This document shows, piece after piece, positions 1-7,485 of a DNA stretch of 64,000 nucleotides. The notes beneath the pieces were generated by a model that ran no database searches, was not told the DNA's origin, and saw only the letters and a program-made list of their open reading frames with translations. The translations under genes were made by a program, and so were the position numbers. Numbering within the stretch: the first letter of the stretch is position 1; each line of letters starts with the position of its first letter. Source of the stretch: Bradyrhizobium paxllaeri (GTDB lineage Bacteria > Pseudomonadota > Alphaproteobacteria > Rhizobiales > Xanthobacteraceae); NCBI RefSeq assembly GCF_001693515.2, contig NZ_CP042968.1:2170001-2234000 (forward strand), read 5' to 3'.

Positions 1-599
1 GCTTCGTTGCGCCGCTGCTCGTCACCGCGCTGTCGATCATCTTCCTCAGCGAGAAGGTCGGCCTGCGCCGCTGGATCGCGACCGGCGTTGGCCTCGTCGG
101 CGTCATCATCATCCTGCGTCCGGGCACCAGCGCGTTTCATCCCGCGGCGTTCTTTCCGCTGGTCTCGGCGCTGGCCTGGGCCTGCACGCTGATCATCACG
201 CGGATGATGAGCGGCACCGAGCGCGCCGTCACCGTGATGGCCTATTCGTCGATCGTGGGTCTGTGCATTCTTTCCGCGCTGGTGCCGTTCGTCTGGGTGA
301 CGCCGACCTGGCACGACATCGCCTTCGGCATTTTTATCGGCATTGCCTCGACCGCGGGGCAGTGGATCGTGGTGCTGGCGTTCCGCTATGCCGACGCTTC
401 CGTGCTGGCGCCGTTCTCCTACACGCAATTGCTGTGGGTGAGCATTCTCGGCTTCTTCATCTTCGGCGAAGTGCCTGACGTCTACACCATCACCGGCGCG
501 GCCTTCATCGTCGCCAGCGGCCTCTACACCGCCCATCGCGAGCGGGTCAGGCGCTCGCAGCTTCTGGCTGTTTCGGGCGAGCCGTCCCCGAACGCCTGA
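1..599 (+). CDS. EamA/DMT-family permease, 5' truncated by window edge
   Basis: This is the C-terminal part of a drug/metabolite transporter (EamA) protein; the reading frame is already open at base 3 and runs to the TGA at 597-599. The visible roughly 198 residues show alternating hydrophobic segments typical of the second EamA repeat, including the ending in which a hydrophobic helix follows a short LGFFIFGE-type turn, and a charged cytoplasmic tail. Such inner-membrane proteins usually have ten helices and export small metabolites; the substrate cannot be inferred. The start lies upstream of the window, so length and operon context are unknown. A small inverted repeat (621-626 with 633-638) follows the stop but has no T-run. 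Confidence 0.85.
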   Translation, partial: FVAPLLVTALSIIFLSEKVGLRRWIATGVGLVGVIIILRPGTSAFHPAAFFPLVSALAWACTLIITRMMSGTERAVTVMAYSSIVGLCILSALVPFVWVTPTWHDIAFGIFIGIASTAGQWIVVLAFRYADASVLAPFSYTQLLWVSILGFFIFGEVPDVYTITGAAFIVASGLYTAHRERVRRSQLLAVSGEPSPNA

Positions 600-771
600 T
601 CGCGCACTGATTGAGATGCACGCCACAAAATCGTGGCGCGAGTGCCACAGTGCGGCCGGAAAACGCCGGTTCTCGACGCCAAACCAACAGATTCCGGAAC
701 CGCCGCAATCTGGCGGCGGTATCCGCATGCTAATCTGACTTCCATTGAATGGCGCCGGAGAGCGCCGGGGA

Positions 772-3504
772 ATGGGGTTCAGGGCGTTGTTTTTTCATTT
801 GCTATCGTCGGCGCAGGGCCGACGCCGGGATATGGCTGCATGGGCAGTCACAATGCCGGCGGTTCTGGTTGGGCTGTGCCTTTCGACGACTCAAGCCCGC
901 GCGGCCTGCGCGCCCGATCCGGCATCGAGCGGCGACACCGTCACCTGCAGCGGCAACACGCCGGCCGGATTTCAGGCCGGCTTCGGCGTCGACACTCTCA
1001 CCGTCAACGTCGTGTCCGGGGCGACGGTTAGCGATGGCGGCGGCGGTGTCGCGATCGGTGTCCTGGATTTCAGCACGGTCAACAATCTCGCCGGCGGTAC
1101 CATCACCGTTGGCCCCAATTCCGCGGGCGTCTCGGTGCAGGGCGAGCACGGGACCGTCAGTAACGCCGGCACGATCAACGTGGGCGATTTTGGCGCCGGC
1201 ATCGATGTGTTTGGCAACGACGCAAAGATTACGAGCAGCGGGACGATCAACGTGCAGGACAGCGCGGCCGGGATTGCCGCGCAGGGCGACCGCGCCCTGA
1301 TCACCCATTCCGGCACCATCAACGGCACCGTTGCCAGCGTGGGCATCGCCTATAACGGCGTGTCCGCTACGATCAACAACAGCGGCAGCATCCTTCTCGG
1401 CGATGATGCCAGGGGCATCTTCGCCTTCGCCGATTCCGCCACCATCACCAACAGCGGCACCATCACCGTCGGAAGTGGCTTCGCCGCCGGCATAGACGTC
1501 AGCAGTTTCGTCGGCAGCAATACCGTCATCAACACCGGAACGATCAACGTCGGCGCGGGCGGGTTCGGCATCGGCATACTGCTGAGCGGCACCGGTACGG
1601 TCTTCAATTCTGGCACCATCAACGCCGCAGCAGGATTCGCGGCGATTGAACTCTGCGGCTGCGGCAGCAGCACGCTGACGCTCGGGCCCGGCAGCGTCAT
1701 CAACGGGCTCGTGCTCGGCAATGGCACGGATACGCTCGAACTCGGCGGCACCGGCAAGGATACGTTCAACCTCAGCCTGATCGGCGCCGGCCAGCAATAT
1801 GACGGCTTCTCGACCTTCAACAAGGTCGGCAGCTCGAACTGGACCGTAACCGGCACCGGCACGCAGGACTGGAACGTGCTCGGCGGCACGCTCGCGGTGA
1901 ATGGCGTCATCAACGGTCTCGTGACCGTGAACGCCGGCGGCACGCTCGGCGGCACCGGCATCATCGACGACGTCGTCGTCAATGGCGGCACGCTGGCGCC
2001 GGGCAATTCGATCGGCACCATCAACGTGGCGGGCAGCCTGACGTTCACGGCGGCGTCGAGCTATATGGTCGAGATTTCGGGCGCGAGCAGCGACCTGACC
2101 GTGGTCGCCGGCGTAGCCACGCTTGGCGGCGCGACTGTTGTTGTCATTCCAGCCGGTACGGTGACGAAGCAGTACACGATCCTGACCGCGACCGGCGGTG
2201 TAGCCGGCACGTTTAACCCGGTCGTGTCGAGCGCTTCGCCCAATCTCAACGCAAGCCTCAGTTACGACCTCAATAACGTCTACCTGAATATCGCGCTGAG
2301 CTACGGCGGCGGCCTCAACGTCAACCAGCAGAACGTCGCCAACACCCTGACCAATTTCTTCAACACGACCGGCGGCCTTCCGGCTTCGTTCGCCTCGCTC
2401 TCGCCGGCCGGCCTGACCCAGGTCTCCGGCGAACTGGCGACCGGATCGCAGCAGGCGACCTTCGACGCCATGAACCTGTTCCTCTCGCTGATCTCGGATC
2501 CGTTCGTGGCGGGCCGCGGCGGCGGCTTCGGTGGTAATGCCAGCGCTGTCCCGTTCGCCGAAGAGAGCGCGCTTGGCTATGCCGCGAAGAAGCGCGGCGC
2601 CGCGCGCGATGCCTTCGCCAAGTTCCCGATCAAGGCGGATATCGCGCGCAACGATCTATTCGATCAGCGCTGGAGCGTCTGGGGCTCCGCTTACGGCGGC
2701 GGCAGCAACACGTCAGGCAATGCCGCACTTGGATCGAACGACGCCACCGCGCGCGTGTTCGGCTTTGCGGTCGGGGCCGACTATCGTCTCTCGCCCGACA
2801 CGCTGGCCGGCTTCGCGCTCGCCGGCGGCGGCACCAATTTCAGCGTTTCGGGTTTCGGCTCGGGCCGCTCGGATCTGTTCCAGGCCGGCGCCTTCGTGCG
2901 TCACAACATGGGAGCGGCCTACATCACCGCCGCTGCCGCCTATGGCTGGCAGGACGTGACCACGGAGCGCACCGTCACGGTGGCCGGCTTCGAGCGCCTG
3001 CGCGCCCAGTTCAACGCCAATGCCTGGTCCGGTCGCATCGAGAGCGGTTACCGCTACGTGACGCCGTGGATGGGCATCACACCCTATGCCGCCGGCCAGT
3101 TCACCACCTACAGCCTGCCGGCCTATGCCGAGCAGGTGCTGGCGGGCGCCGGCACCTTCGCGCTGAATTATGCGGCCAAGGACGTCACCGCGTCGCGCAC
3201 CGAGCTCGGCATTCGCACCGACAAGTCCTGGGCCGTGCAGAACGGCATTCTGACGCTCCGCGGCCGCACCGCCTGGGCGCATGATTTCAACACCGACCGC
3301 AATGTCACGGCGCTGTTCCAGACGCTGCCGGGCGTGGCCTTTGTCGTCAATGGCGCGGCGCAGGCGCATGACTCTGCGCTTCTGACCGGCGCCGCCGAGA
3401 TGAAATGGCTGAACGGCTGGTCCGCCGCGGCGATCTTCGAAGGCCAGTTCTCGGACGTCACCAACTCCTACGCCGGCAAGGGTGTGGTGCGCTATTCGTG
3501 GTGA
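772..3504 (+). CDS. autotransporter (type V secretion) with repetitive beta-helix passenger
   Basis: A predicted 910-residue secreted protein. The N-terminus is an extended signal peptide of about 44 residues ending in an AxA site (TQARA) before a cysteine pair in the mature start. The passenger, up to about residue 600, is built from 20-25 residue repeats rich in G, N, T and I (recurring SGTINV-type strands), as in PATR-type beta-helix passengers. From about residue 628 (WSVWGSAYGGG) to the C-terminal tryptophan the sequence has the alternating pattern of an autotransporter beta-barrel in the outer membrane. I chose ATG 772 (GGAG at 757-760); TTG 745 is an in-frame alternative. It stands alone, with an opposed palindrome downstream. 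Likely role: surface adhesin or exoprotein; ligand unknown. Confidence 0.88.
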   Translation: MGFRALFFHLLSSAQGRRRDMAAWAVTMPAVLVGLCLSTTQARAACAPDPASSGDTVTCSGNTPAGFQAGFGVDTLTVNVVSGATVSDGGGGVAIGVLDFSTVNNLAGGTITVGPNSAGVSVQGEHGTVSNAGTINVGDFGAGIDVFGNDAKITSSGTINVQDSAAGIAAQGDRALITHSGTINGTVASVGIAYNGVSATINNSGSILLGDDARGIFAFADSATITNSGTITVGSGFAAGIDVSSFVGSNTVINTGTINVGAGGFGIGILLSGTGTVFNSGTINAAAGFAAIELCGCGSSTLTLGPGSVINGLVLGNGTDTLELGGTGKDTFNLSLIGAGQQYDGFSTFNKVGSSNWTVTGTGTQDWNVLGGTLAVNGVINGLVTVNAGGTLGGTGIIDDVVVNGGTLAPGNSIGTINVAGSLTFTAASSYMVEISGASSDLTVVAGVATLGGATVVVIPAGTVTKQYTILTATGGVAGTFNPVVSSASPNLNASLSYDLNNVYLNIALSYGGGLNVNQQNVANTLTNFFNTTGGLPASFASLSPAGLTQVSGELATGSQQATFDAMNLFLSLISDPFVAGRGGGFGGNASAVPFAEESALGYAAKKRGAARDAFAKFPIKADIARNDLFDQRWSVWGSAYGGGSNTSGNAALGSNDATARVFGFAVGADYRLSPDTLAGFALAGGGTNFSVSGFGSGRSDLFQAGAFVRHNMGAAYITAAAAYGWQDVTTERTVTVAGFERLRAQFNANAWSGRIESGYRYVTPWMGITPYAAGQFTTYSLPAYAEQVLAGAGTFALNYAAKDVTASRTELGIRTDKSWAVQNGILTLRGRTAWAHDFNTDRNVTALFQTLPGVAFVVNGAAQAHDSALLTGAAEMKWLNGWSAAAIFEGQFSDVTNSYAGKGVVRYSW

Positions 3505-3513
3505 CCCTCCGCG

Positions 3514-3549
3514 CATGATGCGGGAGCGATTTCATCTCATCGCATCATG
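3514..3549. repeat. 9-bp inverted repeat between autotransporter and ADH genes
   Basis: CATGATGCG at 3514-3522 pairs perfectly with CGCATCATG at 3541-3549 around an 18-nt loop. It begins ten bases after the autotransporter stop. No T-run follows, so it may be a processing or Rho-related hairpin, or an operator; the sequence does not decide. Confidence 0.45.
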
Positions 3550-3585
3550 ATCTAAGGTGAAAAAAATCACCGGGAGGATCCTTCG

Positions 3586-4668
3586 ATGCGCGCAGCCATT
3601 TTCCGCAACGGGGAAATTGTTGTCGACGAGATGCCGGAGCCGAAACCCGGCGCCGGGCAGATGCTGGTGAAGTCGCTTGCTTGCGGCATCTGCGGCTCCG
3701 ATCTGCACGCGCGCAAGCACGCGCACCGCATGGTCGAACTCGCCAGGCATTTTCCCGGCCGCAAGCCGATGGATCTTTCGCGCGACGTCGTGTTCGGCCA
3801 TGAATTCTGCTGCGAGGTGCTGGACTATGGTCCCGGCACCACAGGCAAGTTCAAGCCCGGCACGAAGGTCTGTTCGCTGCCCGCGCTGCTGACGCCGGAA
3901 GGCCCGCAAGGCATCGGCTATTCCAACGACAATGTCGGCGCCTACGCCGAGCGCATGCTGCTCAGCGAAGCCTTGCTGCTGGAGGTCCCGAACGGCCTCG
4001 CCGCCGAGCATGCCGCACTGACCGAGCCGCTCGCAGTCGGCGTGCACGCGGTAGCAAAAGCCAACATCAAGGGCGGGGAGGTGCCGCTCGTGATCGGCTG
4101 CGGTCCGGTCGGGCTCGCCGTCATCGCGGCGCTGAAGATCAGGGGATTGCATCCGATCGTCGCCGCCGATTATTCGCCGGCCCGCCGCGCGCTCGCCGAA
4201 AAGCTCGGTGCCGATATCGTCGTCGATCCCGCGCGCTCGCATCCTTACGCGACCTGGGCCGAGCACGCCCAGATGTCGCCGGAGGAAAAGGCCGCGCGCC
4301 CACCGCTGCAGGCGCTGCTGCCGGCGCTCAAGCCTGCGCTGATCTTCGAATGCGTCGGCGTGCCCGGCCTGATCCAGCAGGTGTTCGAGGGCGCGCCGCG
4401 CGATGCGCGCATCGTCGTGGTCGGCGTCTGCATGGAAACCGACCGCGCCGAGCCGATGCTCGGCATTTTGAAGGAACTCAATGTTCAATACGTGCTGGGC
4501 TACACGCCGGAGGAATTTGCCTATTCGCTCCGCCTGATCGCGGAAGGGCAGGTCGACGCCGCCTCGATGGTCACCGCCAGCGTCGGCATCGACGGCGTCG
4601 CAAAAGCCTTCGCCGATCTCGCCAACCCCGAGGCGCACACCAAGATCATCGTCGAGCCGTGGCGGTGA
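3586..4668 (+). CDS. zinc-dependent alcohol dehydrogenase (MDR family)
   Basis: A 360-residue medium-chain dehydrogenase/reductase that should oxidise an alcohol or polyol with NAD(P). Catalytic zinc ligands are visible as Cys36 in CGICGSD and His72-Glu73 in GHE, and the Rossmann fingerprint GCGPVG lies near residue 170. The cysteine cluster that forms the structural zinc lobe in classical ADHs is absent, which places it in a divergent subgroup. The start is supported by GGGAGG about ten bases upstream. It is monocistronic: the autotransporter precedes it and a palindromic repeat follows directly, facing the convergent DJ-1 gene. The substrate is not predictable. Confidence 0.85.
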   Translation: MRAAIFRNGEIVVDEMPEPKPGAGQMLVKSLACGICGSDLHARKHAHRMVELARHFPGRKPMDLSRDVVFGHEFCCEVLDYGPGTTGKFKPGTKVCSLPALLTPEGPQGIGYSNDNVGAYAERMLLSEALLLEVPNGLAAEHAALTEPLAVGVHAVAKANIKGGEVPLVIGCGPVGLAVIAALKIRGLHPIVAADYSPARRALAEKLGADIVVDPARSHPYATWAEHAQMSPEEKAARPPLQALLPALKPALIFECVGVPGLIQQVFEGAPRDARIVVVGVCMETDRAEPMLGILKELNVQYVLGYTPEEFAYSLRLIAEGQVDAASMVTASVGIDGVAKAFADLANPEAHTKIIVEPWR

Positions 4669-4676
4669 GGGGGCGC

Positions 4677-4771
4677 CGTAGGGTGGGCAAAGCGCAAGCG
4701 TGCCCACCATCAAGCAGCGCGATCGGTGATAGATGGTGGGCACGTCGCTAGCGCTCCTTTGCCCACCCTAC
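4677..4771. repeat. dispersed palindromic repeat, family A copy 1
   Basis: A 95-bp imperfect palindrome opening with CGTAGGGTGGGCAAAGCG and closing with CTTTGCCCACCCTACG. It is nearly identical to copies at 6022-6117 and 19931-20019. It fills the gap between two convergent genes, and its last bases supply the TAG stop (4768-4770) of the minus-strand DJ-1 gene. Confidence 0.95.
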
Positions 4772-5907
4772 GGGCGCTTCGGATACTCAAGCTGCATTGC
4801 GACGAAGTCGGCCGTCTCAGTCCCATAACGCGCCGCAATACCCGATAGCGCATTATCCAGCGCTTCCGCCGGTTTCGCATCGCTCGCCGGCAGCAATCGC
4901 GCCGCCGGCCAGTTCGCCGCGACCTGGTCGGGAATGATCCGCAGGCCGCCGCGGCTCTGCTGCGCGCCGGTAGTACCGGCAAACGTCACCGCCTGCGAGC
5001 GATAGGTGCGCGACCAGGCGTCGGTGATCAGCGCCAGCGACACCTCGTCGACGCCGTCCTTGAGTTCGATGCCAAGTTGCTCGTGCGCCCAGAACGCGGC
5101 CGTGTTGCGGATGGCCGTCAGCGCAAACGGGCGCGTGAACTTGAACGCGTCGCTGTCATGCCGCGCGTCCCATTCGGGAAGGCCGATCTCGCGGCCGACG
5201 GCGCGCGCTCTGTCGGGGCCGGCGATCGCCTCGATCAGCGTCAGCGACACCGGCATCGACGCCGTGATGCCCGTGGTCGTCGCCACGTCCTTGTCCACCA
5301 CCAGCCGGCGATCCCTGACATAGCGCATCGTCGGATGCTTGCCGCGCAATTCCTTGACGGAGTACCAGTGCGTCGTCGCCTGCCTGTCATGCAACAGCCC
5401 GGCATCGCCGACCACCTTGGCGCCGACGCAGACGCCGATCACGATCGCGCCCTTCGCCGACTGCCCTCTGATCCATTGCAGCGCTTCGGGGTCGTCATCC
5501 CGGCTCATGGCGGGGACGATCACGTAGTCGGCGCCATCGGGATGCTGCGCGTCGAACTCGGCGATCGTCGCGTGCGGTTCGACCTTGAGCGTCGGATAGA
5601 GCGTCACCGGCCCCGGTCTCGTCGCCAGCGTCATGACATCGGCGACGTCGGCCCGCCGCAGGATGCCGTAGGGCATCAGATAGTCGGTGGTCTCGGTGGC
5701 GTCGTTGATACCGATGATCGCGATCAGCGGACGCTGCCGCTTTGGCGGCTTCAACGCTGCGATCGTCGCGTCACGCTCGGCTTGCGCGATTGGCGGCTGC
5801 GCTGTGTGGGATGGCGCCGGCGGCAGCGACCATAACCAGCCTCCGCCGATGATGATGAAAAGTGCGACAGCGCCAAGGGCGCTCCACAACAGGCGTCGCG
5901 ATGTCAT
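4768..5907 (-). CDS. membrane-anchored DJ-1/PfpI (GATase1-like) protein
   Basis: A 379-residue protein with one N-terminal hydrophobic anchor (about residues 6-26) followed by a DJ-1/PfpI domain. The nucleophile elbow is Cys160 in GVCVGAKVVGDAGLL, followed by an ATTHW motif, the pattern of GlxA-like/AraC-linked GATase1 domains. After about residue 245 comes a C-terminal extension of about 130 residues that I do not recognise. There is no AraC DNA-binding domain. The start at 5907 has AAGGA four bases upstream; ATG 5925 and the longer 5979 frame are alternatives. The domain is probably periplasmic. The activity (deglycase, amidase, hydratase or sensor) is unknown. Confidence 0.75.
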   Translation of the reverse strand: MTSRRLLWSALGAVALFIIIGGGWLWSLPPAPSHTAQPPIAQAERDATIAALKPPKRQRPLIAIIGINDATETTDYLMPYGILRRADVADVMTLATRPGPVTLYPTLKVEPHATIAEFDAQHPDGADYVIVPAMSRDDDPEALQWIRGQSAKGAIVIGVCVGAKVVGDAGLLHDRQATTHWYSVKELRGKHPTMRYVRDRRLVVDKDVATTTGITASMPVSLTLIEAIAGPDRARAVGREIGLPEWDARHDSDAFKFTRPFALTAIRNTAAFWAHEQLGIELKDGVDEVSLALITDAWSRTYRSQAVTFAGTTGAQQSRGGLRIIPDQVAANWPAARLLPASDAKPAEALDNALSGIAARYGTETADFVAMQLEYPKRP

Positions 5908-6021
5908 GACTTCCTTGCTCGGCATTCCCTGATTTGAACCCGAGTCTACCGCCGCTATATCCAGCGAGAAATGACGCAAATCCCGCGAAAACGGTCATGC
6001 GGTGAAGAGGAACCGTAGCTT

Positions 6022-6117
6022 CGTAGGTTGGGCAAAGCGTAAGCGTGCCCACCATCAAGCAACACGATCGGTGATAGATGGTGGGCACGTCGCTAGCGCT
6101 CCTTTGCCCACCCTACG
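6022..6117. repeat. dispersed palindromic repeat, family A copy 2
   Basis: A 96-bp copy of the family A palindrome, differing from copy 1 by only a few bases (for example GTAGGTTGGGC in the left arm). It lies upstream of the DJ-1 gene start, in the gene-free 5.9-6.9 kb interval. Confidence 0.95.
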
Positions 6118-6234
6118 GCCGGCGACCCGCGGCGAGCCGGCACGACAAGCAAATCAATTCTGATTTTCAGAAATCGTGTCAAGGCCGGGAATCAAAAATA
6201 TTCCGCTTTCGTTCTCACCCAAATCAGTCGCATA

Positions 6235-6655
6235 ACTCCGCCTGTCTCACGGCAGATGAGGGGCGTTGGCCATCGTCACGAACGCGCGGTGAGATGCGAT
6301 GGACGCTGATGTCACGACGACGGACGTGACGTGAGGCGTACGGCGAAGTCGTGTGGTTCGGGCGCCGCGGTGCTGGCGTTAAGTCCTGAGAAGCGCAAGC
6401 TTCTCACAGGCGACGGAGGCAAAAGAGCCGTTCTCCGGGAAGAGCACGAAGTAAGCCGTAAAGCCATTGCGCAGGGAAGGCCGGAGTGTTTCCGCTGTAC
6501 CTGTATGCTCGTGTGCGTTTCCATTTATGCGCAACGGCACACGAGACCTCGGGTGCAGCAAGCACCCGGTCTTCCCTGCGCCCTCTGAATGGAGAGGAGG
6601 GCAAACGAAGATGCAAACCTCGGGCAAACATGTCGCGAGATCGCTGACACACATT
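6235..6655. repeat. non-coding dispersed element with branched fold (candidate structured RNA at 6469-6581)
   Basis: About 420 bases without a credible gene: several overlapping frames on both strands are open, but none has family features. From memory, similar stretches recur in Bradyrhizobium genomes and are often mis-annotated as short hypothetical proteins. The core 6469-6581 has a 13-bp closing stem (6469-6481 with 6569-6581) containing one position that is G-U in a plus-strand RNA. It encloses a 4-bp hairpin (6482-6485/6491-6494), a 9-bp hairpin (6508-6516/6537-6545) and a 7-bp hairpin (6550-6556/6562-6568). The pairings are seen directly; function is inference. Confidence 0.6.
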
Positions 6656-6660
6656 CACTT

Positions 6661-6760
6661 GTCATCGCCCGGCTTGACCGGGCGACCCAGTATTCCAGAG
6701 ACGTCAATGATTGAACCGATAGGCCGCGGCGTACTGGATCCTCGCCTTCGCGGGGATGAC
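6661..6760. repeat. dispersed palindromic repeat, family D
   Basis: A 100-bp element opening with GTCATCGCCCGGCTTGACCG and closing with CTTCGCGGGGATGAC. Its ends are roughly complementary. It is the only copy in this window and sits directly after the branched element and before a family B repeat. Confidence 0.8.
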
Positions 6761-6787
6761 AACGGTGGTTCGCGTCGCTATCCCCCC

Positions 6788-6872
6788 GTCATTGCGAGCG
6801 CAGCGAAGCAATCCATGGGCGCGGCATAACGGATGCATGGATTACTTCGTCGCTGCGCTCCTCGCAAAGACG
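6788..6872. repeat. dispersed palindromic repeat, family B copy 1
   Basis: Opens with GTCATTGCGAGCGCAGCG and closes with CGCTGCGCTCCTCGCAA. It is the most degenerate of four family B copies (others at 24216, 43978 and 63161) and lies 14 bases downstream of the Lrp gene's stop. Confidence 0.9.
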
Positions 6873-6886
6873 TGGAGAGAACCGCA

Positions 6887-7348
6887 TCACACCGGCAACG
6901 CGATCGAGTACTTCACCTGGCTCAGCGCGAAGCTCGACTCGATCGAGGCGATGCCATCGAGTCGCGTCAGCTTGTTCTTCAGGAACGCCTCATAGGAGGA
7001 GAGGTCGGCGGCAACGACGCGCAGGAGGTAATCGCGGTTGCCGGTCATCAGATAGCATTCCAGCACCTCGTCCCATTTCGAAATCGCTCTCGCAAAGCGG
7101 TTGAGGTCTTCCTCCTTCTGCCGCGCCAGCTTGATCGAGATGAAGACGCTGACATGGAGCCCCAACGATTTCTGGTCGACGGTCGCGATGTAGCGGGTGA
7201 TGACGCCGCGCTCTTCCAGAAGTTTCACGCGGCGATGGCAGGGCGATACCGACAGCCCGACCTTGTCGGCGAGCTCCTGCATGGTCATGCGGCTGTCGGA
7301 TTGCAGGAGGCTGAGGATCTTGCGGTCGATGGCGTCGAGGGAGGGCAT
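6887..7348 (-). CDS. Lrp/AsnC-family transcriptional regulator
   Basis: A 153-residue regulator with an N-terminal winged helix-turn-helix (LDAIDRKILSLLQSDSRM, then an ELADKVGLSVSPCHRR recognition segment) and a C-terminal RAM/AsnC ligand-binding domain ending about residue 150. This is the normal length for the family. I chose the ATG at 7348 because it begins the conserved domain; the longer upstream frame (to 7504) would run across the intergenic region. It is divergent from the transketolase-like gene. Lrp proteins often control a divergent neighbour in response to an amino acid, and a perfect 12-bp palindrome lies between the two genes. Confidence 0.88.
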   Translation of the reverse strand: MPSLDAIDRKILSLLQSDSRMTMQELADKVGLSVSPCHRRVKLLEERGVITRYIATVDQKSLGLHVSVFISIKLARQKEEDLNRFARAISKWDEVLECYLMTGNRDYLLRVVAADLSSYEAFLKNKLTRLDGIASIESSFALSQVKYSIALPV

Positions 7349-7390
7349 TGGGATGAACTCGTGGTTTTGGGGCCGATTGTGGTAAACTAT

Positions 7391-7402
7391 CCCAATATTG
7401 GG
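7391..7402. promoter_or_regulatory. perfect 12-bp palindrome, candidate Lrp operator
   Basis: CCCAATATTGGG, a perfect AT-centred palindrome, lies 43 bases upstream of the Lrp start and 84 bases upstream of the transketolase-like start. Position and symmetry fit an Lrp/AsnC dimer site serving both divergent genes; binding itself is inference. Confidence 0.45.
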
Positions 7403-7485
7403 CGGTATGTCGCAGCAAATTGAGAATTTTGGTGTCCTGTCGCCCGCTAAAATCGGCGCATACTGAACGCCTCCGGAGCATGGCC

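Noticed and set aside
621..638. CGCCAC/GTGGCG hairpin after the EamA gene as a terminator
   Set aside because: Only a 6-bp stem with no T-run; kept as a note in the EamA entry.
1080..1740. Repetitive stretch considered as a CRISPR array or microsatellite
   Set aside because: The repeats are at protein level (GTIN-type beta-helix repeats) and the DNA units are irregular in length and sequence.
6331..6829. Several short open frames on both strands in the 6.3-6.8 kb region
   Set aside because: They overlap a structured dispersed element, have no ribosome sites or domains, and their sequences derive from inverted repeats.
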